This document shows, piece after piece, positions 9,079-17,408 of a stretch of 64,000 bases of DNA (its first letter is position 1; each line of letters begins with the position of its first letter). A program made the position numbers and the translations under genes. This DNA comes from Dehalococcoidia bacterium (GTDB lineage Bacteria; Chloroflexota; Dehalococcoidia; SpSt-223), in the NCBI GenBank assembly GCA_026003895.1, contig BPIC01000001.1, positions 124,001-188,000 of the forward strand, read 5' to 3'. The notes below the pieces were generated by a model. It was given only the letters and a program-made list of their open reading frames with translations. It was not told the origin of the DNA and searched no databases.

Positions 9079-11270
9079 CACCGTGGCACGATCTCCAACC
9101 AGTCGACCGCAGCGGCGAGCGAGCGCCGGTCGGGGGAACCAAGCACGCGCGATGGCGATTCCGTCGACGCAAATTCGAGCGTGAGCCGGTTCGCGCCCGA
9201 TCGCCAAATATCCGCCGACGCGTCGAAGGCGACTTCGTCCCAGCCGGCGGCGAGGGGATGCTCCCCGAGGTCGCGGCCGTTCAGCCAAAGGCGGAGCCGC
9301 TGCCCGGGCATTCCTTCGTAGACGAAGGGAGTGAGCCGGATCCGGATTGTCGCCGCCCCGGGTGCTCGCGGTACCCAGAGGTCGGCACGGCGTGCCGTCG
9401 CCCAGACGAGGTCGACGTCGCCCGCACCACGCTCGTCCTCGCCCCAGCCGTCGCCGATCGCCCCAGCGCTCGCTGGTGCGCCAAGCTCGATCCGGCGCGG
9501 CGGTGTGGCGGGCGGGACGCGGTAGAGCGCGAGCTCGCCATCGTGAATGAGGTCGGCAGCGAGCGCCTCACGGACGTACTCTTCCACGCCGGGCGGCGTG
9601 AGCGGCCGGTACACGGCGAGATAGCGCAGGTCGTAGAGCGCCGTGAGGTAGGCGGCGCCGGCGCGATCGCGCCCGGCGGCGTCGGGAGCGAGCGGCTTCC
9701 CTTCCTCGAGCCGGATGATCGAATCAAAGAGCGGCACGCGCCGGAAATAGGCGAAGGTGCTCTCCGGATTGCGCGAGGTGTTGCCACCGAACAGCCGCTT
9801 CTGGTGCACCCACTGGTAGGACTGGACGATCGTCCGCTCGAGCCCTTGGGTGCCGTAGCTGTTTCGCCAGCCGAGCGGCAATTGCAGGAGAGCGAAGTCA
9901 CCCGGCTCGTCACGGATGTGCTCGTAACCGGGGGGCGGAACGGCGGCGCGCAGCGGCAACGGCACGGAAAGATGCTCAAGGAAAACCAGCGCCGCTGCGA
10001 CGCCAGCGAGCGCCGCGAACGCGGCCGGGGGAAGGCGACGTGCCAGCCAGCGCAGCGCGAAGCCAAGCAGCACGGCCAGCGCCAGCATCACGATAATGCT
10101 GAAGCGGTTTGGCACTCGGTTCGCCCCGACCAACGGGACATAATGCAGTGCAATAAAGGGGAGCGGCACGCTAACGATGAGCCCGTCGAGGTCGAAGCGG
10201 TTCTGACCGTTGATCGTCAGCAGCGGGCCAAGGGCGAGCAGTGCGAAGAGCAGTGCTGTCGCGGCCCACACGCGCGCGTGCCTCCAGCTCGCGACCGCCC
10301 CGACGACGCTCAGTAGGAGCGTCGCCCAGCCGAGGTAGACAATCGGCAGGTCGCGGAAGTCTGCCGACCACTCACGGGCAAGCCCGCCTAGCCACGGGTG
10401 CAGCCGCGTCGGCACGACGAATGAGAGCAAGTCCGCCGAAAAGCGGTCCGCCTCACCCCAGCCCGCTTGGGCGAGGGCGCTGTCCGCAAGATAGCGCGGG
10501 ACCACGACGAGCAGCGGGAGCGCCGCCACCGTCGTCAGGATCAGCAAGCCACCAGCGAGTCCAAACGGGAGGGCTCGCTTCTGCCACCACCATCGCGCCT
10601 CTCCGATGAGAAACGGGAGGGTAGCGAGCGCGAGGAAGACCGCGTACGTCAGCTCGGTGAGCGCTGCGGCCGCGAAGCACAGCCCGGCGAGCGCGGCATC
10701 GAGCAGGGGCACGTGTCCTTGGCGCGCCCGCCGCAGCATCCGCACCAAGCAGAGCAAGAAAAAGGGCAGCGGTGCCGTGCTGGCGAAGTTCATCTGGCCG
10801 AGCGAGGCGTAGACAAAGCGCGACGCGGGAAACGCGAAAACGATCCCCCCAGCAAAGCTTGCCAGCTCGACAGGAAGCGACGATCGGCCGCCGCCGGTCA
10901 GCACGTCGCGGACGAGCACATACGCGCCGAACCCCGAGAGGGTGAGCGAAAGAAGAAAGAGGAGATTGCCGGCGACGATCGGACCGGCGAGCCGCTCGAT
11001 TGGGATGGCAAGGAGGCCATTTAAGAAGGTGAGGGTATAGGTTGCGAGGTTCACGCCGACGGGATAGAAGATGTAATCGGTCCAGAAGGGCGACTGCCGG
11101 AGATCGAGAAGGGCGAAGCGTACCCACCAGAGATTCCAGAGAAACGCGCCCTCGTCGACGTTGCTTCCGGGAATGTGGCTCGTGAGGCGGGCGGCGAGCG
11201 GCCAGGTGGCGATGAGGGCGAGCACAAGGTAAAGACCAGCGGCGACGAGGGGCGCGAAGCGAACGGTCAC
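9078..11270 (-). CDS. Large polytopic membrane protein, GT-C-like with C-terminal beta domain
   Basis: Protein of 730 aa beginning with GTG at 11270. After the first span comes a luminal loop with GSNVDEGAFLWNLWWVRFAL, then a run of hydrophobic segments to about residue 450. The C-terminal third is soluble and beta-rich (VPRAPGAATIRIRLTPFVYEG and later). The layout resembles the YfhO/GT-C membrane proteins common in Chloroflexota. It is coupled by a one-base overlap to the downstream GT-C gene, so both probably work in one glycan or glycolipid assembly step. No catalytic residue can be assigned with certainty. No gene occupies the 299 bases before the M23 gene. Confidence 0.65.
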   Translation of the reverse strand: MTVRFAPLVAAGLYLVLALIATWPLAARLTSHIPGSNVDEGAFLWNLWWVRFALLDLRQSPFWTDYIFYPVGVNLATYTLTFLNGLLAIPIERLAGPIVAGNLLFLLSLTLSGFGAYVLVRDVLTGGGRSSLPVELASFAGGIVFAFPASRFVYASLGQMNFASTAPLPFFLLCLVRMLRRARQGHVPLLDAALAGLCFAAAALTELTYAVFLALATLPFLIGEARWWWQKRALPFGLAGGLLILTTVAALPLLVVVPRYLADSALAQAGWGEADRFSADLLSFVVPTRLHPWLGGLAREWSADFRDLPIVYLGWATLLLSVVGAVASWRHARVWAATALLFALLALGPLLTINGQNRFDLDGLIVSVPLPFIALHYVPLVGANRVPNRFSIIVMLALAVLLGFALRWLARRLPPAAFAALAGVAAALVFLEHLSVPLPLRAAVPPPGYEHIRDEPGDFALLQLPLGWRNSYGTQGLERTIVQSYQWVHQKRLFGGNTSRNPESTFAYFRRVPLFDSIIRLEEGKPLAPDAAGRDRAGAAYLTALYDLRYLAVYRPLTPPGVEEYVREALAADLIHDGELALYRVPPATPPRRIELGAPASAGAIGDGWGEDERGAGDVDLVWATARRADLWVPRAPGAATIRIRLTPFVYEGMPGQRLRLWLNGRDLGEHPLAAGWDEVAFDASADIWRSGANRLTLEFASTESPSRVLGSPDRRSLAAAVDWLEIVPR

Positions 11271-11569
11271 AGCGGAATGCTAGCGGGCCGACCCATCTCT
11301 CTTCCGGCGGCGGCCATCACCAATTTCGAATCGCACGGCCATCTGCGCGCTCGCGAGTCGCGCGGCATTGATGCGGCGACGCCAGCGCATCCCAGCCGGC
11401 TCACGACCAACGAGACCGGCACAATCGCGACTTCCCGGGGGCAAGGGCTTCTCGCTCCGGCTGACGTCGTGCAGCCGGCGGCCACTGAACCGCCGGATTT
11501 CCCGGCCAAGCAGGTCCGCCGACCGTCCCGAACGTTGAGCTCGCCGGCGGTGTTCGACCCGACCGATCG

Positions 11570-12853
11570 TCAGGGGAGGTATTGGAGCGGGTTCAGCCGC
11601 CGATCGTCCTTGTGCAGCTCGAAGTGGAGGTGGGGGCCAGTGGAGCGACCGGTCATTCCGACTTCGCCGATCGTTTGGCCCTTTTTGACGACAGCGCCCA
11701 CCTCGACATTCAGCTTGCCGAGGTGTTGATATTGCGTCACCCAGCCGTTGCCATGGGCGATCTCGATATACCAGCCACGCGCGTCGGTCCCCTTCACGGC
11801 GGTGATCACCGTGCCATCGAACGCCGCGCGGACGGGTGATCCGACCGGGCGCTCGATGTCGATGCCGCCGTGGCCAGCTTCGCCGAAGTATTGCGAGATC
11901 GGCCCTTGGGCCGGCCAGTCGAAGGCCGGCGCGTTCGGAATCTTCTGGCCGCTTGGGGCGGGGGTGCTCGTCGGTGTGCCGGTGCGGTTCGCGGTCGGCG
12001 ACGCCGGCGCGGCCGTGCGCGTCGGCGTGGCACTGTCACGAGGCCGGCTGGTCGGCGTGGCGGTGATGTTTGCGCTCAGTGTTTCGGCGGCGGCGGCCGG
12101 GACGCGAATGATCTGACCCGCAGTAAGCCGGTTGGGGTCGTCGAGTTTATTGAGGTCGACGAGCTTCTCGACCGGCACGTTCAGTTTGCGCGAGATTGCC
12201 AGCATCGTCTCGCCTGGCTGGACAACATAGGTTGTCGTGGGTTCCGTGGGCGGGATGGAGGTCGCCGTCGCCGTCCGGGGAACGGCGGTAAACGTTGGCG
12301 GCACCGGCGTCGCGGTAGGAGGAACGGGGGTGCTCGTCGGTGGCGCGGGCGTTGCCGTGGGCGGCGCGGGCGTCGCCGTAGGCGGGACAGGCGTCGCCGT
12401 AGGAGGGACCGGCGTGTTCGTCGGCACGGGCGTCGTGGTCGACACCGGGGTCGCCGTCGGCAGCGCCGCGGTCGGGCTAGGAGGAAGCGGCGTCGCCGAG
12501 GGGACAGCCGTTGGCGGCTGGCTGTCGGTCAATGGAGCAGCCGGCTCACTCAGCGGTTCGACGACGAGCTCCTGACCAATCCGGATAAAGGAGGGATCGT
12601 CCAGCCCATTCAGCTCGACAAGCCGGGCGACCGGAACACCGAGTTTGCCGGCAATGCTGTAGACGGTGTCGTCACGCTGGACAACGTAGCGGGTGGAGCT
12701 TGCTGCAGCAACTGGCGGCCGCGGCGCGGCGACGGGCAACAGAAGCGCCGCTGCCAGGACCAGCCCGACCGGCAGGATGAGTTTCGAACGCTTCAGGACG
12801 CGCTCCTGACACGCGGGGCGGCGCACTCCGGGGAGGGAGGCCGAACCCGGCAA
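11570..12853 (-). CDS. Secreted LysM + M23 (LytM) peptidoglycan endopeptidase
   Basis: Cell-wall hydrolase of 427 aa. A signal anchor (LILPVGLVLAAALLLPVA) is followed by LysM 1 (about 54-98), a Thr/Pro linker, LysM 2 (208-252), a second linker, and an M23 domain (about 318-420). The zinc ligands are present: His328 and Asp332 in HGGIDIE, and His408/His410 in HLHFEL. It should therefore be catalytically active, unlike EnvC/NlpD-type activators. The start is uncertain. TTG at 12853 lies about 12 nt below an extended -10. GTG at 12826 would shorten the basic N-terminus by nine residues. The two LysM domains probably tether it to glycan strands. Confidence 0.9.
   Translation of the reverse strand: MPGSASLPGVRRPACQERVLKRSKLILPVGLVLAAALLLPVAAPRPPVAAASSTRYVVQRDDTVYSIAGKLGVPVARLVELNGLDDPSFIRIGQELVVEPLSEPAAPLTDSQPPTAVPSATPLPPSPTAALPTATPVSTTTPVPTNTPVPPTATPVPPTATPAPPTATPAPPTSTPVPPTATPVPPTFTAVPRTATATSIPPTEPTTTYVVQPGETMLAISRKLNVPVEKLVDLNKLDDPNRLTAGQIIRVPAAAAETLSANITATPTSRPRDSATPTRTAAPASPTANRTGTPTSTPAPSGQKIPNAPAFDWPAQGPISQYFGEAGHGGIDIERPVGSPVRAAFDGTVITAVKGTDARGWYIEIAHGNGWVTQYQHLGKLNVEVGAVVKKGQTIGEVGMTGRSTGPHLHFELHKDDRRLNPLQYLP
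12250..12530. repeat. Degenerate repeats encoding a Thr/Pro/Val linker
   Basis: Tandem degenerate 18-nt units encode PPTATPV/PPTATPA hexapeptides between the two LysM domains. This is a low-complexity extended linker spacing the peptidoglycan-binding modules. Confidence 0.8.
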
Positions 12854-12864
12854 CTTGCTTGCTT

Positions 12865-12873
12865 GTTATAGCA
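12865..12873 (-). promoter_or_regulatory. Extended -10 element of the M23 gene
   Basis: The minus strand reads TGC TATAAC, an extended -10. Its predicted start point lies a few bases upstream of the TTG at 12853. No good -35 is visible 17 nt upstream. Confidence 0.5.
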
Positions 12874-12906
12874 CGCCGGCGTGTCGAGGTCTAGGGGTTG
12901 CTTGGC

Positions 12907-12930
12907 GCGCGAGGATACCAGACCTCGCGC
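12907..12930. terminator. Secondary hairpin between sigma factor and M23 genes
   Basis: Perfect 8-bp stem GCGCGAGG/CCTCGCGC with loop ATACCAGA. It may back up the stronger hairpin at 12961-12986. Confidence 0.4.
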
Positions 12931-12960
12931 TCGGCCGGTAGCACTTGGGCTTAAATGGAC

Positions 12961-12986
12961 GAACGCGGGCCAATTGGCCCGCGTTC
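12961..12986 (-). terminator. Terminator of the sigma factor gene
   Basis: Perfect 11-bp stem GAACGCGGGCC/GGCCCGCGTTC with an AATT loop, 18 bases past the stop codon of the sigma gene. On the minus strand it is followed by GTCCATTTAAG, a short T-containing tail. Confidence 0.75.
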
Positions 12987-13004
12987 GCCGCCCTGCAAAG
13001 GAGG

Positions 13005-14126
13005 TTAGTTGCCGCGCAGCCGGGCAGTTGCCTGCAACTGGCGGAGCTTTTCGATCGCCTTCGCCTCGATTTGACGAACGCGCTCACGGCTGAGGCCAAG
13101 CTCTTCCGAGAGGGCGAGAAGCGTCTTCGCCTTCTGTCCGGCGAGGCCGAAGCGGCCAGCGAGCACCCGCTGTTCGCGGATATCGAGATGGGCAAGCAAT
13201 TGGGCGACGTCGTCGCGGACGCTGCTGCGCACCGCTTCGTCGGCCGGCGCGACAGCGATCCGATCTTCAACGAGATCGGCGAGAGCGGCATCGCCGTCCT
13301 CGAAGACTGGCTTGTCGAGCGACATCGTCCGCCGGCTGGCAGCGAGCAGATCGCGCACTTGGCTCGAGGCGACACCGATCTCTTCGGCGACTTCTTCGCT
13401 GCTCGGCTCGCGGCCGAGTTCGTGGACGAGCCGGTTCTTGGCCCGGTTGATGATGCGCAAGGCCTCGTAGACGTGCACCGGCAGGCGAATGGTGCGCGAT
13501 TGATCGGCGATCGCCCGGACGATCGACTGGCGGATCCACCACGTCGCGTAGGTGGAGAACTTGTAGCCGAGGGTGTAGTCGAACTTTTCGACCGCCCGCA
13601 GCAAGCCCAAGTTCCCCTCTTGGATCAAATCTTCGAAGGCAACGCCACGATCGCGGTGGCGCTTTGCCTCACTGACGACCAGCCGCAGATTGGCGGTGGT
13701 CAGGGCCTCGCGAGCGCGCTCGCCTTCTTCGACAGCACGCTGCAAGGCCGGGATTTCCTCTGGCGATACGTCGTTGGAAGCCAACTTAGCTCGGGCTTCC
13801 ATGCCCAAGCGAATGAGCCGGCCGTAATGCCATTCCTGCTCGCGGTTCAGCAGATCGATGGGCCGGACGTCGTTCAGATACGCTTCAATGACATCGACTG
13901 CGCCGCCGAGCTCTTCGTACTCCTCAACGTGGGTCTCCGTTGCGGCGCGTCGCTCGATCTCGGCGACCGCCCAATGGACGAGCTCTTCCTCCTCGCTTTC
14001 GGTCGGAGCGCCGCTCGCCACCGTGCGTGCAGCCCACTCCACGAGTTCGATAGCCTGCTCATCCCGCTCCGGTGCGGCGGCGGCCGTCGATGATTCGTGC
14101 GTGTCTTGGTACGTGCTCTCCAACAT
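13005..14126 (-). CDS. RNA polymerase sigma-70 family factor, RpoD/SigA-like
   Basis: Primary or primary-like sigma factor of 373 aa. An acidic N-terminal tail (1-70) precedes region 1.2 (about 75-108). Region 2 (140-210) has the core-binding and melting signature DLIQEGNLGLLRAVEKFD and YATWWIRQSI. Region 3 lies at about 215-290 and region 4 at 303-368 (LSRERVRQIEAKAIEKLR). All DNA-contacting regions are intact, so it should recognise TTGACA/TATAAT-type promoters like those seen in this window. It lacks the long region 1.1 and non-conserved insert of proteobacterial RpoD. Whether it is the housekeeping factor or a group 2 paralogue cannot be settled here. GGGGGG directly precedes the ATG. Confidence 0.9.
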   Translation of the reverse strand: MLESTYQDTHESSTAAAAPERDEQAIELVEWAARTVASGAPTESEEEELVHWAVAEIERRAATETHVEEYEELGGAVDVIEAYLNDVRPIDLLNREQEWHYGRLIRLGMEARAKLASNDVSPEEIPALQRAVEEGERAREALTTANLRLVVSEAKRHRDRGVAFEDLIQEGNLGLLRAVEKFDYTLGYKFSTYATWWIRQSIVRAIADQSRTIRLPVHVYEALRIINRAKNRLVHELGREPSSEEVAEEIGVASSQVRDLLAASRRTMSLDKPVFEDGDAALADLVEDRIAVAPADEAVRSSVRDDVAQLLAHLDIREQRVLAGRFGLAGQKAKTLLALSEELGLSRERVRQIEAKAIEKLRQLQATARLRGN

Positions 14127-14720
14127 CCCCCCAACTGTGCAACGTGGCGCCTTCGCGCGAGGTTTCGGCGCGGTTTTCCGCAGCCGTTGATCAGTCTAGC
14201 CCGGGACCCCCCCGCTCGCTATGAACCAAAAGTCCTAGGGCTACTAGGAAAGATTTCCTATATCTGCCGGGAACCTCCTCGCTTGACCGGTCAAACGACT
14301 GCATTACACCCCGTTTTGGTCCACCGTTCAAGCAGTTATCGTCAAGCACCTCGGCATTTTCCGCCAGCCGCGCTGTCAATGGAACGAGTAACGGGCCAAA
14401 CGGTCGCGCTGGCGGGCTTCTCTGACCCGGTGCTTGCGAATAGTGGCAGCGCTCTCGGCAGGCTTCGCTGAATTCGGGAGTTGTCCCCGCATCGATCGAG
14501 CACACTCGCGAACCCTTGGCGCTGGTGAGGCGCCGCCGGGCAACGCGGAGCGCCCGGCAAACGTGCAGCAGATCCGCCGGCACGGCCGGTTGTCGGGTGT
14601 GAAGCCTGTCAACACGGCTCCCGACTCGGGCAGGCTGACCGGAAGGCGATCCGCGCTGTGCTGGGGGGCCGAGCCGCGTGGCATCGGATTGCAGGAGGGA
14701 CCCGCCCGGGCAGCCAGAGC
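14127..14720. other. Gene-free stretch upstream of the sigma gene
   Basis: Almost 600 bases without a convincing gene. Reading frames across it are short, lack ribosome sites and show no family signature. It holds one 7-bp stem (GCCGGGC/GCCCGGC, near 14535-14565). I looked for RNase P, tmRNA and SRP RNA hallmarks and saw none. It should contain the sigma factor promoter. Confidence 0.5.
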
Positions 14721-15464
14721 TTAGGAGACGAGCTGCCCGACGCTGTTCAGGTGGAGCGGGTCGACGACCGTGCCGTGCTGGGGATGAAGGGTGACAAGGA
14801 GCGCCGCACCGATCCCAGCGCCGGTATAGGGCGCACCGGAATAGCGGGCGACCACGCGCCCATGCGAGACATCGACCATGCGGTCCCAGTGCCCGAGCGC
14901 GAGGTAATCGCAGTCGGTCGCCGCGATCTCATCCGGCCAGATGGGTGACGAGCGGAACGGCTCGGCGTTCGGCTGCTCGTAGTGGCCGTGGGCGAGCACG
15001 ATTCGCCAACGTGCCCGAGCGCGGGGCGGCGCAGCGCGGAGGGGCCGAAAGCCGGGGTGATGATCGACGACGGGCCGGCCCCACAGCTCGATATCCAGGT
15101 CCTCGAAGTGAAGGGCCGGGTTCTCCTCGCTGGTGATGAGATGGACGTTCGGTGGCCGGGCGCGAAAGTGCGGCCGGTGGTAGACCGACCGCTCGTCATA
15201 ACAATCGTGGTTGCCGGGCAAGATGACCGCTGGCCCGGCAAATCGCGCCAGTTCGTCGAGCGCGAACTGGACCGTCGCGTCGCTCACCCGGTTGTGGTCA
15301 AAGACATCGCCGACAAGCAGCAGCACATCGACACGGATGCTCCGGGCGGCTTCGACGACGGCGCGGAGCGCCTGTTTCGCCAACTCCGGGGAATAGTCGC
15401 TTCCGAGATGGATGTCGGACGTGTGTAGGACGCGCACGGGCCGCGCGCCGTTGCTCGAGGTCAT
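14721..15464 (-). CDS. Calcineurin-like metallophosphoesterase (SbcD/Mre11-like)
   Basis: Binuclear-metal phosphoesterase of 247 aa. All family motifs appear in order: HTSDIHLG, VGDVFDHN, LPGNHDCYD, LAHGHYEQ and ALGHWDR. The spacing is that of SbcD/Mre11-type DNA exonuclease catalytic domains, but the C-terminal capping region is short and no SbcC-like ATPase gene is adjacent. A nuclease or a small-molecule phosphodiesterase are both possible. The ATG at 15464 has no Shine-Dalgarno and lies seven bases after an extended -10, pointing to a leaderless mRNA. Confidence 0.85.
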   Translation of the reverse strand: MTSSNGARPVRVLHTSDIHLGSDYSPELAKQALRAVVEAARSIRVDVLLLVGDVFDHNRVSDATVQFALDELARFAGPAVILPGNHDCYDERSVYHRPHFRARPPNVHLITSEENPALHFEDLDIELWGRPVVDHHPGFRPLRAAPPRARARWRIVLAHGHYEQPNAEPFRSSPIWPDEIAATDCDYLALGHWDRMVDVSHGRVVARYSGAPYTGAGIGAALLVTLHPQHGTVVDPLHLNSVGQLVS

Positions 15465-15471
15465 TGGCGGA

Positions 15472-15480
15472 AGTGTAGCA
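15472..15480 (-). promoter_or_regulatory. Extended -10 of the metallophosphoesterase gene
   Basis: The minus strand reads TGC TACACT, followed by seven bases and then the ATG at 15464. The predicted +1 is the start codon itself. Confidence 0.5.
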
Positions 15481-15611
15481 GATCGAGCGCAGAAGTGAAG
15501 ACTGTATCCCGAACGGTGACGTCACCACGCTGGAGGGTCGCAGGTATCATACTGCGTGCGATATACTTTCTCGGTAGCGCTGCCGGCTGGCAGGGGAACG
15601 AAGGAGGTTGG

Positions 15612-15797
15612 ATGGATCTCCACCTCGAGGCGGGTGAGCGGGACCTCCTTGTCGAGGTCTTGACTCGGTTCCTTGGCGATCTTCGACTCGAGATCGGGAA
15701 CACCGACGATTACGAGCTGCGCCAAGAACTGAAGGAGAACGAGGCGACGATCCGCCGGCTGCTGGAGCGGCTGGCCACTCCCGAGCCGGTCGCCTAG
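15612..15797 (+). CDS. Small conserved-looking protein of unknown function (61 aa)
   Basis: Short acidic, helical protein (MDLHLEAGERDLL at the start, NEATIRRLLERLA near the end). AAGGAGG at 15601-15607 sits four bases before the ATG, which is strong support. The sequence resembles small bacterial proteins of about 60-70 aa with a DLRLEIGNTDDYELRQ-like core whose role is unknown. A TATACT hexamer at 15562-15567 may be its -10. It precedes another small protein gene by 75 bases in the same direction. Confidence 0.7.
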   Translation: MDLHLEAGERDLLVEVLTRFLGDLRLEIGNTDDYELRQELKENEATIRRLLERLATPEPVA

Positions 15798-15872
15798 CTC
15801 GGCCCGGCGCTCGTCGCGACGACGCGCCGCACTCCCGCGGTACGCCGGCCGGTCGCCAACGGAGGTTGCAAG

Positions 15873-16106
15873 ATGTCGGAGCACGAAGAGCCTACCGCCG
15901 AAATCGCCCTCACCTTTGGCGAAATGCTTGCCGCCGTCGGGCTGCTTTTGCTGAGCTTTGGGGGCGGGTTTCTCCTTGCCGTCCTGATGGTCGCTCTCCT
16001 GCCGTTTGCGTTTCTCGGGCTCGCCGTCCAGCAGCTCTGGTCCGCCCTCAGCGCCCGTAAGCGCCACGCTGCCGGCGCGCAGCCGTCTGCTCTCGCAAAC
16101 GCGTAA
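15873..16106 (+). CDS. Small membrane protein (77 aa)
   Basis: Protein of 77 aa with an acidic N-terminus, two adjacent hydrophobic segments (about 17-37 and 38-53) and a basic C-terminal tail rich in Arg/Lys/His. GGAGG lies seven to eight bases before the ATG. Not recognised as a named family. It could form one transcript with the 61-aa protein gene upstream. Probably a membrane hairpin with the tail inside. Confidence 0.6.
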   Translation: MSEHEEPTAEIALTFGEMLAAVGLLLLSFGGGFLLAVLMVALLPFAFLGLAVQQLWSALSARKRHAAGAQPSALANA

Positions 16107-16451
16107 TACGACACCTCTCTCCCGTCAGTGCGCAACGCCGTCGAACGAGCGAACGATCCACCTGTTTTGGGACTGGCAGAATCGCATCCGCTTCTTCGCG
16201 TCGACCGCGCCGGTTGAGCTGGCTGAGCGTCCGTTGAGGTGTGTCGGGCTTCCTCAGAGCGCTCGCCGCCGGTGAATGGTACTTCTTCGCGCCGTCGTGC
16301 CCTCGACAGAGGAATTCTTGGTCGTCCAGCAAACGATAGGCGTTCGAGCAGCCACGGCACCGATTCGGCCACGTTCTTGCGCTGATCCGCGAACCAGCAA
16401 GATTCGATTGGCTGATGGTGATGCAACGCGTCATCCGGCGCTCGGTACGCC
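16107..16451. other. Gene-free stretch
   Basis: About 345 bases with no supported gene, RNA or repeat. Its right end leads into the inverted repeat in front of the Mrr_N-like gene. Confidence 0.5.
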
Positions 16452-16499
16452 GTGTTGTACACTGTCCCCCGAGAGATGCGTCCAGTGGGGACACAACAC
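16452..16499. promoter_or_regulatory. Bulged inverted repeat over the promoter of the winged-helix gene
   Basis: Left arm GTGTTG-TACAC-TGTCCCC (16452-16469) and right arm GGGGACA-CAACAC (16487-16499) are exact complements apart from the five-base TACAC insert. A TACACT -10-like hexamer (16458-16463) lies inside the left arm, and the right arm abuts the ATG at 16500. The arrangement suits an operator, perhaps for autoregulation by the encoded winged-helix protein. Confidence 0.45.
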
Positions 16500-17051
16500 A
16501 TGGATTCGGGAGATGTGAGCGCAGCGTTCGAGCTGTTGCTGACCGAGCTCGAAAAGGCTTTGAACGTCGCAAGAGAGAACGCCGCGCTTGCCTCGCGGTC
16601 AGGCCGGTACAGCGAAGCCAATGCCCATATTGCACGAGCGCAACATATCGAACGGTTGGTCGGAGAGATCAAAGCGAGCTATCGCCAATGGCAGGAGTCG
16701 ACGTCGCGTCCTCGGCTCCCTCGCACGAGGAGACCTTCCCGTTCTCCTCGTGGACGCCGGACTCCTGAAGACGCGTTTCGCTTGCCGATCCTGCGCGCCC
16801 TCGTCGCGCTCGGAGGAAGCGCTCCGCTTCATTCGGTGCTTGCTCGTGTCTTCAAGGAAGTCAGGGGCTCGCTCACCGAAGTCGACTTTGAGACGCTCCC
16901 GTCTGAACCGACGACGCCCCGCTGGCAGAAGACGGCGCAGTGGGCCCGAATGTCGCTGGTGACGGACGGGCTCATGCGCGATGACAGTCCGCGCGGCATC
17001 TGGGCGATCTCCGAGCGCGGGGTTGCCTACCTCGCGGAGCATGGGGGCTAG
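16500..17051 (+). CDS. Protein with C-terminal Mrr_N-like winged helix domain
   Basis: 183 aa. The N-terminal third (1-65) is helical (AFELLLTELEKALNVARENAA) and may be a coiled coil. A basic Arg/Pro linker follows (about 68-92). The C-terminal 90 residues match the Mrr N-terminal winged helix domain: LPILRALVALGGSAPL, then TPRWQKTAQWAR, then DSPRGIWAISERGVAYL. There is no Mrr endonuclease domain, so this is a DNA-binding protein rather than a restriction enzyme. No modification or restriction gene is nearby. The start is uncertain: ATG at 16500 fits the domain limits, and GTG at 16452 is an alternative. Confidence 0.7.
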   Translation: MDSGDVSAAFELLLTELEKALNVARENAALASRSGRYSEANAHIARAQHIERLVGEIKASYRQWQESTSRPRLPRTRRPSRSPRGRRTPEDAFRLPILRALVALGGSAPLHSVLARVFKEVRGSLTEVDFETLPSEPTTPRWQKTAQWARMSLVTDGLMRDDSPRGIWAISERGVAYLAEHGG

Positions 17052-17255
17052 AACCTGCCGCGCAGGGTGATTGCGCTCACGGGCAGGCTACGCATTGCAC
17101 TCCGGGCGGATAACCCCAGAGGGGGGAAGCAACGGCATGGCAGGTCAGAAGGGCCTCCCCCCACGACACCGCGGCCGTGGGTCGACGGCAGCGCTCAGCT
17201 CGGGCGACGAGCGACCGTTCGCCACGGCGCAGCCTACCTAACTGGGGAAAGCGGG

Positions 17256-17338
17256 CAGAGAGGGAGGGATTCGAACCCCCGGACCTTTCGGTCTGCGGTT
17301 TTCAAGACCGCCGCCATCAACCACTCGGCCACCTCTCC
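17256..17338 (-). tRNA. tRNA-Ser (anticodon UGA)
   Basis: Minus-strand cloverleaf. The acceptor stem is GGAGAGG/CCTCTCT with a G-U first pair, then discriminator G at 17256. The anticodon stem-loop GCGGT-CTTGAAA-ACCGC gives anticodon TGA. A long variable arm (GACC GAAA GGTC) marks it as a class II serine tRNA. The T arm is GGGGG-TTCGAAT-CCCTC. CCA is not encoded. Confidence 0.95.
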
Positions 17339-17348
17339 GAACAGCGAG

Positions 17349-17378
17349 ATCGTACCGCGACGCATGACGCCGGAGCAA
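17349..17378 (-). promoter_or_regulatory. Promoter of tRNA-Ser(UGA)
   Basis: TTGCTC (17378-17373), an 18-nt spacer and TACGAT (17354-17349) on the minus strand place the start about four bases upstream of the tRNA 5' end. Confidence 0.45.
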
Positions 17379-17408
17379 CCGCACTGAGCGCGGCGCTTGC
17401 CGCCGTCG

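Noticed and set aside
14127..14720. Structured RNA gene (RNase P, tmRNA, SRP RNA) in the gene-free stretch
   Set aside because: None of the hallmark conserved blocks of these RNAs was found; only one short stem is visible.
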